DNA from: an uncultured Cocleimonas sp.
Lineage (GTDB): Bacteria > Pseudomonadota > Gammaproteobacteria > Thiotrichales > Thiotrichaceae
DNA length: 5,106 bases
Assembly (NCBI GenBank): GCA_937974135.1
Contig: CALJIH010000266.1
Location: 1 to 5,106, forward strand
Direction: 5' to 3'
The notes beneath the pieces were generated by a model. The model did not search any database. It was not told the DNA's origin and saw only the letters and a list, made by a program, of their open reading frames with translations. This document shows, piece after piece, positions 1 through 5,077 of this stretch (the first letter of the stretch is position 1; every line of letters begins with the position of its first letter). The position numbers and the translations under genes are program-made.

Positions 1-15
1 TTGCTAGTTTCTGTC

Positions 16-46
16 AAAACACCCCAAAAGTAGGGGGGTGTCTTTT
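16..46 (-). terminator. Bidirectional Rho-independent terminator downstream of nrdA
   Basis: The arms ACACCCC (19-25) and GGGGTGT (35-41) form a perfect 7-base-pair, mostly G/C stem with a 9-base loop (26-34). On the minus strand the stem is followed by TTTT, which suits the end of the nrdA transcript about 165 bases past its stop codon. On the plus strand the stem is followed by CTTTT and more T-rich sequence, so it could also stop a transcript entering from the left. The A and T tracts on both sides are the usual sign of a two-way terminator shared by convergent units. The loop and right arm (26-46) recur at 4794-4814. Confidence 0.8.
26..46 (+). repeat. 21-base direct repeat, left copy (within the terminator)
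   Basis: A 21-base segment starting AAAAGTAG, running through six G and ending GTGTCTTTT, is identical to 4794-4814 in the same orientation. Here it forms the loop and right arm of the nrdA terminator. The identity stops abruptly on both sides: the preceding base is C here and A there, and the following base is C here and A there. The two copies flank the whole block of nrdA plus the reductase gene. Confidence 0.85.
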
Positions 47-83
47 CTATCTATTTTTCAATCTCAAAATGAAACAGAGGTGT

Positions 84-187
84 TTAGCGTTTGAGTTTTC
101 GTTGAGAGCAAGGCGCGATGGTTCTCGAAAGCCGGGAGCATACAATCAGTATGTGACCAGCTTGAGAGGTTCTTGCAACAACGCTAA
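84..187. repeat. Long imperfect palindrome between nrdA and its terminator
   Basis: This stretch folds on itself over about 100 bases. The centre is CATAC (139-143) against GTATG (149-153) around a 5-base loop. Further out come an interrupted stem (122-135 with 157-168, including CTC and AAGC against GCTTGAG), then GCAAG (108-112) with CTTGC (172-176), then CGTTG (100-104) with CAACG (179-183). An alternative outermost pairing is TTAGCGTT (84-91) with AACGCTAA (180-187), a perfect 8 pairs. It begins about 22 bases past the nrdA stop codon and appears more GC-rich than the other intergenic DNA. The order of arms suggests a dispersed intergenic repeat, a MITE-like element, or a stabilising 3' mRNA structure. 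I see no coding potential in it. The pairing is seen directly; the identity is open. Confidence 0.65.
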
Positions 188-209
188 CGATGCAAAGGCA
201 AGTGCCCGA

Positions 210-3137
210 TCACTGACACGCGTCGCAATCGGGGTCTAGGATTGAGCAAGCCGCCGGCGCCGCCGACCCAACCTGCGCTGGAGCCTCTGGAGCAGCTGCC
301 TTAGCCACATTACTACTAGACTCTTCACTCTTTTCCATTGCCGTCGCACCCATTGAACGCAAGTAATAAGTGGTTTTAAGACCACGCACCCACGCTAACT
401 TGTATAGGTTATCGAGCTTCTTGCCCGATGGCTCTTGCATGTATAAATTCAGTGACTGACCTTGGTCGATCCATTTTTGACGACGACTGCCCGCTTCAAC
501 TAACCAACGTGGATCAACTTCAAACGCAGTTGCATATTTAGCTTTAATCTCTTCAGGAATACGATCGATTTGCTGCACACTGCCATCGAAGTATTTTAGG
601 TCGTTGATCATTACTTCGTCCCAGATGCCAAGTCCTTTGAGTTCTTCGACCATGTACGGGTTGATTACCGTGAACTCACCCGACAGATTCGATTTAACGA
701 ACATGTTTTGGTAAGTTGGCTCGATTGACTGACTCACACCACAGATGTTTGAAATTGTTGCTGTCGGTGCAATTGCCATGGTATTTGAGTTACGCATGCC
801 GTGCTTCTTCACTTGCTTACGTAGGCCATCCCAATCTAAGGTCTGTGACTTATCGACTTGGTAGTATTCTCCGCGTTGCTCTTCCATGAGCTCAATCGAA
901 TCGATTGGCAGAATTCCTTTGCTCCATAAAGAGCCTTCGTAACTTGGGTAGGTGCCACGCTCTGCTGCTAAATCAGATGAGGTTTTAATCGCATAGTATG
1001 AAACTGCTTCCATACTGCGATCAGCAAACTCAACCGCATCATCAGACGCATATGGAATGTTTTGCTTGTAAAGCGCATCTTGGAATCCCATCAAGCCCAT
1101 ACCTACTGGACGATGTTGCATGTTTGAGTTACGCGCTTGCGGTACGCTGTAATAGTTGTATTCGATAACGTTGTCGAGCATACGCATTGCAGTGGTGACG
1201 GTTTTCTCTAACATTTCCATGTCGATGCCGTCTGCCGTGGTGTGCTTAGCAATATTCACAGAACCTAAGTTACAAACTGCGATTTCATCATCATTAGTAT
1301 GAAGCATGATTTCAGTACATAGGTTTGAGCTGTGAACTACGCCAACATGTTGATTGCTGTAACGGATGTTACAAGGGTCTTTGAATGTAATCCAAGGATG
1401 ACCTGTTTCGAACAACATACCTAGCATTTTGCGCCATAGGTCAACTGCTTTGATCTTTTTAAACAGACCAATTTCACCGCGAGCGGCTTTTTCTTCGTAA
1501 CCTTCATAGGCTTTTTGGAAAGCTTTACCGACTAGATCATGAAGGTCTGGTACTTCTTCTGGCGAGAATAATGTCCATTCGCCTTCTTCCGCGACGCGTT
1601 GCATGAATAGATCAGGAATCCAGTTAGCTGAATTCATGTCATGCGTACGACGACGCTCATCACCTGTGTTTTTACGAAGTTCGATGAATTCTTCGATATC
1701 TACGTGCCATGTTTCTAAATAAGCACAGATTGCACCTTTACGCTTGCCACCCTGATTTACTGCAACCGCAGTATCATTGGTGACTTTCAAGAAAGGTACA
1801 ACCCCCTGAGATTTCCCGTTTGTGCCTTTGATATGAGCCCCTAGACCACGCACACGCGTCCAGTCATTCCCTAAACCACCGGCGTACTTGGAGAGCATTG
1901 CATCGTCTTTAATAGAACTATAAATTCCATCAAGACTGTCCGGCACGGTGGTGAGGTAACAGGAGGAGAGCTGAGGACGACGCGTTCCTGAATTAAACAG
2001 GGTTGGCGTGCTACTCATAAAGTTAAAACTGGAAAGGAGGTTGTAAAACTCGATCGCACGTTCTTCACGGTTGACTTCATTAATAGCCAAGCCCATTGAA
2101 ACGCGCATAAAAAAGATTTGTGGTAATTCAAAACGAACGTTGTCTTCAGTATGAATGAAGTAACGGTCGTAAAGTGTCTGTAAACCTAGGTAAGTAAACT
2201 GCTGATCACGTTCTGGCTTGATTGCATCGCCTAAACGAGCCAAGTCGTAACGTGTTAGTTCTTCATCAAGCAATTCAAGATCAACCGCTTGTTTGATGTA
2301 TTTTTTAAAGGTTGCAGGATAGCGTTTTGCCATCTCTGCTTGTGTGGCTTCTGAATGACGGCCATTAATATAAGTGAGGGCTTCGGTACGTAAGTTGTCT
2401 AGTAACAAACGCGCCGCCACTATTGAGTAGTTTGAATCCTTCTCAATATTGACGCGCGTTGCCATTACTAATGCGGAACCGACATCTTCTTCCGGGATGC
2501 CATCAAATAAATTCCGCAAAGCCTCCTTTTCGACAGTGTCTTTGTCGACGCCGTCTAAACCTATAACTGCTTCCGCGATTACTTTGCGCAGGCGATTTTG
2601 GTCTAATGGCTTGGTGTCCCCATTTGATGTGGTGATATTTATTTTTGATTTTTTACTTTCTTTTTTACTTTCTTTGGTCTCGCTTTTTTCTGCGCGAGCT
2701 GTGGCACGGTCTTCACGATAAATCACGTAAGCACGCGCAACTTTGCGTTCGCCCGAACGCATCAGAGCTAATTCTACTTGGTCTTGAATATCTTCGATGT
2801 GTACAACACCACCATCAGGCATACGACGGAATAGACTGTCGTTTACTTGAATAGCAAGTTTTCTTACGGTGTCATGGATTCTTGATGAGGCAGCTGCAGT
2901 ACCCCCCTCAACGCTTAAGAATGCTTTAGTCAGTGCAACTTCAATTTTAGTACTGTCAAACGGTGTTACTTTGCCGTTACGACGAACCACTTTAAAAACA
3001 GCATCTTCAACGGGTGAAGTACGTGACATAGTTTCATCAATTGCGTCTTTAACAATGTTGTGTTGTTGCGCGTCCTGCAAATTATCGTTATTGATTTCAA
3101 CATCGTTCGCAAAGTCGTCACCCGAGACAGGTTGCAT
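210..3137 (-). CDS. nrdA: Ribonucleoside-diphosphate reductase class Ia, large (alpha) subunit NrdA
   Basis: The 975-residue cytoplasmic enzyme reduces ribonucleoside diphosphates to deoxyribonucleotides, with a radical supplied by NrdB. Two ATP-cone domains come first: about 48-143, with the canonical VVRRNGKVTPFD start, and about 166-250, which is degenerate (ITTSNGDTKPLD). They are joined by a Lys/Glu/Ser-rich linker (148-165). The catalytic barrel follows. By comparison with E. coli NrdA, the redox pair is C393 and C622, the thiyl cysteine is C607 within NLCTE (605-609, with N605 and E609), and the radical-transfer tyrosines are Y924-Y925. An Ala/Pro/Ser-rich tail ends in CDACQ, whose C971 and C974 should re-reduce the active site. 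The length fits Pseudomonas-type two-cone NrdA (about 960), not the single-cone E. coli form (761). The start at 3137 has GGAG 7 bases upstream. No nrdB lies in the window. The family call is near certain; residue roles come from homology. Confidence 0.98.
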   Translation of the reverse strand: MQPVSGDDFANDVEINNDNLQDAQQHNIVKDAIDETMSRTSPVEDAVFKVVRRNGKVTPFDSTKIEVALTKAFLSVEGGTAAASSRIHDTVRKLAIQVNDSLFRRMPDGGVVHIEDIQDQVELALMRSGERKVARAYVIYREDRATARAEKSETKESKKESKKSKINITTSNGDTKPLDQNRLRKVIAEAVIGLDGVDKDTVEKEALRNLFDGIPEEDVGSALVMATRVNIEKDSNYSIVAARLLLDNLRTEALTYINGRHSEATQAEMAKRYPATFKKYIKQAVDLELLDEELTRYDLARLGDAIKPERDQQFTYLGLQTLYDRYFIHTEDNVRFELPQIFFMRVSMGLAINEVNREERAIEFYNLLSSFNFMSSTPTLFNSGTRRPQLSSCYLTTVPDSLDGIYSSIKDDAMLSKYAGGLGNDWTRVRGLGAHIKGTNGKSQGVVPFLKVTNDTAVAVNQGGKRKGAICAYLETWHVDIEEFIELRKNTGDERRRTHDMNSANWIPDLFMQRVAEEGEWTLFSPEEVPDLHDLVGKAFQKAYEGYEEKAARGEIGLFKKIKAVDLWRKMLGMLFETGHPWITFKDPCNIRYSNQHVGVVHSSNLCTEIMLHTNDDEIAVCNLGSVNIAKHTTADGIDMEMLEKTVTTAMRMLDNVIEYNYYSVPQARNSNMQHRPVGMGLMGFQDALYKQNIPYASDDAVEFADRSMEAVSYYAIKTSSDLAAERGTYPSYEGSLWSKGILPIDSIELMEEQRGEYYQVDKSQTLDWDGLRKQVKKHGMRNSNTMAIAPTATISNICGVSQSIEPTYQNMFVKSNLSGEFTVINPYMVEELKGLGIWDEVMINDLKYFDGSVQQIDRIPEEIKAKYATAFEVDPRWLVEAGSRRQKWIDQGQSLNLYMQEPSGKKLDNLYKLAWVRGLKTTYYLRSMGATAMEKSEESSSNVAKAAAPEAPAQVGSAAPAACSILDPDCDACQ
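2649..2672. repeat. Tandem 12-base duplication encoding ESKK-ESKK in the NrdA linker
   Basis: The 12-base unit TTTTTTACTTTC occurs twice in a row without mismatch. On the coding strand it reads GAAAGTAAAAAA twice, giving residues 156-163 (ESKKESKK) of NrdA, between the two ATP-cones. The unit contains homopolymer runs and is a plausible site for replication slippage. Gain or loss of one copy keeps the reading frame and alters only the charged linker length. Confidence 0.9.
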
Positions 3138-3144
3138 ATGTATT

Positions 3145-3148
3145 CTCC
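3145..3148 (-). promoter_or_regulatory. Ribosome binding site of nrdA
   Basis: GGAG on the minus strand lies 7 bases before the ATG at 3137. It supports that start over an upstream GTG in another frame near 3169 and over later in-frame ATG codons. Confidence 0.8.
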
Positions 3149-3406
3149 ATTATATCGAAGTAGTGCCACATAATTCTTCCATCTATTATGCTTTTGCCCT
3201 TAACTACTTCAGGGTTACTGTGTATGTAAAATTATTAATTTAATAACAAAAAGCGCATTAAAACGAGGCAAAGGATGTGAATACTTTGCGATGTATGGCC
3301 ATGAATAAATACCGTGATGAATTGTTTATAATTCGAGAGTTGGTGTTTACTTCTGTTGGCTTTCTATGCCTTCCTTCCTTCAAGCTAAACTATTACATTT
3401 TGTTCA

Positions 3407-3442
3407 TGCTAATTGGATAGATGTGTGAGTTACCAATTAGCA
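3407..3442. repeat. Perfect 10-base inverted repeat in the nrdA leader
   Basis: TGCTAATTGG (3407-3416) and CCAATTAGCA (3433-3442) are exact reverse complements around a 16-base spacer. Neither strand has a T run after the second arm, so it is not a typical intrinsic terminator. It lies about 100 bases into the predicted nrdA leader and could act as an mRNA hairpin or an operator for a dimeric regulator. The right arm shares a base with the AAAAGGTT arm of the next inverted repeat (3442-3479), so the two structures adjoin and could compete. Confidence 0.7.
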
Positions 3443-3482
3443 AAAGGTTTATTAAATTTTTAACAATCATTAACCTTTTTTT
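3442..3482 (+). terminator. Weak terminator-like inverted repeat
   Basis: AAAAGGTT (3442-3449) pairs with AACCTTTT (3472-3479), and the second arm runs into seven T in a row (3476-3482) on the plus strand. The stem has only two G/C pairs and the loop is 22 bases, so termination would be inefficient. No plus-strand transcript is known to need it here. It may instead be a leader fold in the nrdA mRNA, where the arms are also followed by TTTT. Confidence 0.25.
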
Positions 3483-3526
3483 CGAATGGTTTTTTAATTG
3501 TTTATTTTTTAAACGAATCTAACAAA

Positions 3527-3570
3527 ATTATAGTCTGCATACTATAGAATGTGGTTGTAGGTCTCGTCAA
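3527..3570 (-). promoter_or_regulatory. Predicted sigma70 promoter of nrdA
   Basis: On the minus strand TTGACG (3570-3565, 5 of 6 to the -35 consensus) is followed after 18 bases by TATAGT (3546-3541, 5 of 6 to the -10 consensus). The start point would fall near 3534. A perfect TATAAT (3532-3527) lies 8 bases further on but has only ACCACA as a -35 at 17 bases, so it could be a second start near 3520. The NrdR-like boxes lie over the first promoter, which supports it. A much weaker candidate closer to the gene (CATAAT near 3190) cannot be excluded. Confidence 0.7.
3539..3554 (+). promoter_or_regulatory. NrdR box 2, overlapping the nrdA -10
   Basis: ATACTATAGAATGTGG matches 12 of 16 positions of the NrdR consensus. 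On its own it would be a weak hit. It lies exactly 32 bases from box 1, start to start, which is the three-turn spacing typical of paired NrdR sites, and it overlaps the predicted -10 (3541-3546). Binding of both boxes would block RNA polymerase. Confidence 0.65.
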
Positions 3571-3586
3571 GCACAAGATGTTGTGT
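3571..3586 (+). promoter_or_regulatory. NrdR box 1, next to the nrdA -35
   Basis: GCACAAGATGTTGTGT is a near-palindrome (CACAA, 4 bases, TTGTG) that matches 13 of 16 positions of the NrdR consensus acaCwAtATaTwGtgt, including the central C-w-A, A-T and T-w-G positions. It directly abuts the predicted nrdA -35 at 3565-3570. NrdR is the zinc-finger/ATP-cone repressor of bacterial ribonucleotide reductase genes. Confidence 0.8.
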
Positions 3587-3614
3587 TTATCTCTTTTGGA
3601 TGTTGTCGATAGCA

Positions 3615-3623
3615 TGTGGATAA
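3615..3623 (-). promoter_or_regulatory. Consensus DnaA box upstream of the nrdA promoter
   Basis: TGTGGATAA on the plus strand is a perfect 9 of 9 TTATCCACA box on the minus strand, about 80 bases upstream of the predicted nrdA start point and 28 bases beyond NrdR box 1. In E. coli, nrdAB has DnaA boxes just upstream of its promoter and is controlled by DnaA. A second half-match (TTATCC, 3650-3655) sits in inverted orientation 26 bases further on. Confidence 0.65.
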
Positions 3624-3750
3624 CTTGGGTAAAACTTGATTAATTGAGGTTATCCGACTTGTGCTGATTTTAGAAATAATTTAAATAAAAATTTAATTAT
3701 TTTTTAGGTTAGAATTCATCTAATTAAAATCAATGGATTACGAACCAATC

Positions 3751-4764
3751 ATGTCATATCAGGTTACCTTGAAACCCAGCGAACACCACTTTACGGTTGA
3801 GGAAAATGAATTTATTTTAGACGCTGCATTGCGTCAAGGCATTGCTTTTCCTTTTCAATGTAAAACGGGATCGTGTGCCACCTGTTTAGGAAAAGTGACA
3901 GCGGGTGAAATTCATTATCCAGATGGTTTGCCATTAACTGTGATGGAACATGAGCACGAACAAGGCAAAGCAGTTTTTTGTGTGTCAGTGGCGAAGTCTG
4001 ACCTTGAACTTGAAGTCAATGAAATAGATAGCAGTAGTGATGTTCAAGTTAAAACACTCCCAGCGCGGGTGAATTCATTAAGGCGTTTGGCAGATGATGT
4101 GATGGAAATGACATTAAAACTTCCAGCATCCGAACAACTGCATTTTTACGCAGGACAATATATTGAATTCATTATGCGCGATAAATCACGGCGTGCGTTT
4201 TCAATTGCCAATTCACCTTCTAATGATGAATACCTTGAATTGCATTTACGCCAAGTACCAGATGGTGTGTTTACGAATCATGTTTTCAATAGTATGAAAG
4301 AAAAAGCTATGGTGAGAATAGAAGGACCTTTTGGTAGTTTTTATATTCGTGATACTTCAAACCGTCCATTAATTTTTATTGCGGGAGGTACAGGTTTTGC
4401 CCCGATAAAATCTATCCTCGAAAAGCTAATCGAAGAGGGTGATACGCGACCCGTGAAAATGTATTGGGGTGCAAGAGCTAAAGCTGATCTCTATCGGAAT
4501 GACCTTGCGGTAAAATGGGCATTTCAATATGAGCATATAGAATATATTCCTGTGTTGTCAGACGCTAAATTAGAGGATAACTGGGAAGGTAGAGTAGGAT
4601 TTGTTCACGAAGCGGTCGCGAATGATATTTCAAATATTGCTGAATATGATGTTTATATGGCAGGACCACCCGTAATGATTAATGCGGCCAAAGAGACATT
4701 TTCATCTCAAGGCTTACCTATTGATCAGTTATTTTCAGATTCGTTTGAATATGCCAATGGATAA
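3751..4764 (+). CDS. [2Fe-2S] ferredoxin-FAD/NAD(P)H oxidoreductase fusion (AscD/RfbI-like family)
   Basis: The 337-residue protein is a soluble electron-transfer chain in one polypeptide. The N-terminal plant-type ferredoxin domain (about 1-90) has cluster ligands C37, C42, C45 and C77 (C-x4-C-x2-C-x31-C, within CKTGSCATC). A ferredoxin-reductase FAD domain follows (about 100-200, with the flavin-binding RAFS at 148-151), then an NAD(P)-binding domain (about 205-337, with GGTGFAP at 212-218 and AGPP at 304-307, ending FSDSFEY near the C terminus). Electrons should pass NAD(P)H to FAD to [2Fe-2S] to a partner. The length matches the family, whose named members are CDP-6-deoxy-L-threo-D-glycero-4-hexulose-3-dehydrase reductases (AscD/RfbI). 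No sugar gene is present here, so that substrate is not supported. I chose ATG 3751 because family members begin MS-x-x-V-x-L-x-PS; an in-frame ATG at 3733 adds six residues. Neither start has a good ribosome site. The gene is divergent from nrdA. Confidence 0.9.
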   Translation: MSYQVTLKPSEHHFTVEENEFILDAALRQGIAFPFQCKTGSCATCLGKVTAGEIHYPDGLPLTVMEHEHEQGKAVFCVSVAKSDLELEVNEIDSSSDVQVKTLPARVNSLRRLADDVMEMTLKLPASEQLHFYAGQYIEFIMRDKSRRAFSIANSPSNDEYLELHLRQVPDGVFTNHVFNSMKEKAMVRIEGPFGSFYIRDTSNRPLIFIAGGTGFAPIKSILEKLIEEGDTRPVKMYWGARAKADLYRNDLAVKWAFQYEHIEYIPVLSDAKLEDNWEGRVGFVHEAVANDISNIAEYDVYMAGPPVMINAAKETFSSQGLPIDQLFSDSFEYANG

Positions 4765-4793
4765 AATGTTCGTTGTACCGTTTAATAAGGGCA

Positions 4794-4814
4794 AAAAGTA
4801 GGGGGGTGTCTTTT
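4794..4814 (+). repeat. 21-base direct repeat, right copy (half terminator)
   Basis: This is identical over 21 bases to 26-46 and begins 30 bases past the stop codon of the reductase gene. The ACACCCC arm that makes the left copy a terminator is missing here; the preceding bases read AATAAGGGCA. Only a 5-base AAAAG/CTTTT stem could form, so it should terminate poorly. It may be a remnant of a terminator cut by rearrangement, or part of a dispersed repeat. Confidence 0.8.
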
Positions 4815-4989
4815 AAGATATTTTCTTCTGGTCGGTTTGAGTAATAACAGGAATCAACTAAACTTAAGAAAAAATCAAGAGAGTTTTAATTTAATTCAAC
4901 TCAATTAACTGGTGTTTTATGTTTAAAAATCTCAAAAAAGATTCGCATCTTATTGAAACGTAATGAAGAAAATGAAATTACAATAGAGG

Positions 4990-5011
4990 AAAAAAATACC
5001 CCTATTTTTTT
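4990..5011. repeat. A/T palindrome with a CCCC loop
   Basis: Seven A then TA (4990-4998) mirror TA then seven T (5003-5011) around CCCC, giving nine uninterrupted A/T pairs. The T run on either strand makes it terminator-like, but the stem has no G/C pair and is probably weak. It could also be an easily melted segment beside the DnaA boxes. Confidence 0.5.
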
Positions 5012-5032
5012 GTAAAATACTTGACATGATGG

Positions 5033-5077
5033 TTATACAAACTTGTCCACAAAATCTGTGGATAACTCTGTGTATAT
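5033..5077. promoter_or_regulatory. Cluster of four DnaA-box-like sites
   Basis: Within 45 bases lie TTATACAAA (5033-5041, 7 of 9), TTGTCCACA (5043-5051, 8 of 9), TGTGGATAA (5057-5065, a perfect box on the minus strand) and TGTGTATAT (5069-5077, 7 of 9 on the minus strand). The two best sites face each other, and the third and fourth repeat at 12 bases. Such clustering beside AT-rich DNA occurs at replication origins and in promoters controlled by DnaA, including that of dnaA. Which gene lies to the right cannot be seen. Confidence 0.6.

Larger units (their letters stand above)
3138..3750. other. Divergent intergenic control region between nrdA and the reductase gene
   Basis: This AT-rich stretch holds no credible gene. 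It contains the nrdA promoter with its NrdR-like and DnaA boxes (3527-3623), a leader of about 390-400 bases towards nrdA, and several inverted repeats: GCAAAG (3268-3273) with CTTTGC (3284-3289), the perfect 10-base arms at 3407-3442, and AAAAGGTT (3442-3449) with AACCTTTT (3472-3479). A (CCTT)3 microsatellite lies near 3369-3380. GGATAAC (3618-3624) and GTTATCC (3649-3655) form a 7-base inverted pair around the DnaA box. Upstream of the plus-strand gene the DNA is almost pure A/T (3668-3710). I could not settle on a promoter for that gene there; TAGAAT near 3711 is only a weak -10 candidate. Confidence 0.8.

Noticed and set aside
2966..3169. 67-codon minus-strand frame starting at a GTG upstream of nrdA
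   Set aside because: It overlaps the nrdA start in another frame, lacks its own ribosome site, and its product resembles no protein that I know.
2449..3243. Three overlapping plus-strand open frames (90, 69 and 124 codons) opposite the 5' part of nrdA
   Set aside because: They lie antisense to a clearly conserved NrdA coding region, have no recognisable domain or ribosome site, and are low-complexity in places because they read the opposite strand of the linker.
3258..3302. 14-codon minus-strand frame in the nrdA leader (MAIHRKVFTSFASF), considered as a leader peptide
   Set aside because: There is no Shine-Dalgarno sequence before its ATG, no run of control codons, and no attenuator-like stem pair right after it.
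3751..4764. Assigning the reductase to ascarylose or other dideoxysugar synthesis as ascD
   Set aside because: No dehydrase, epimerase or glycosyltransferase gene is in view, and many members of this family occur outside sugar clusters.
4919..4963. 14-codon plus-strand frame (MFKNLKKDSHLIET) right of the reductase gene
   Set aside because: It is short, has no ribosome site, and is in AT-rich DNA where such frames arise by chance.
5021..5049. TTGACA at 5021-5026 as a plus-strand -35 element
   Set aside because: No acceptable -10 occurs 16-18 bases downstream; the nearest TATAAT (5075-5080) is 48 bases away.
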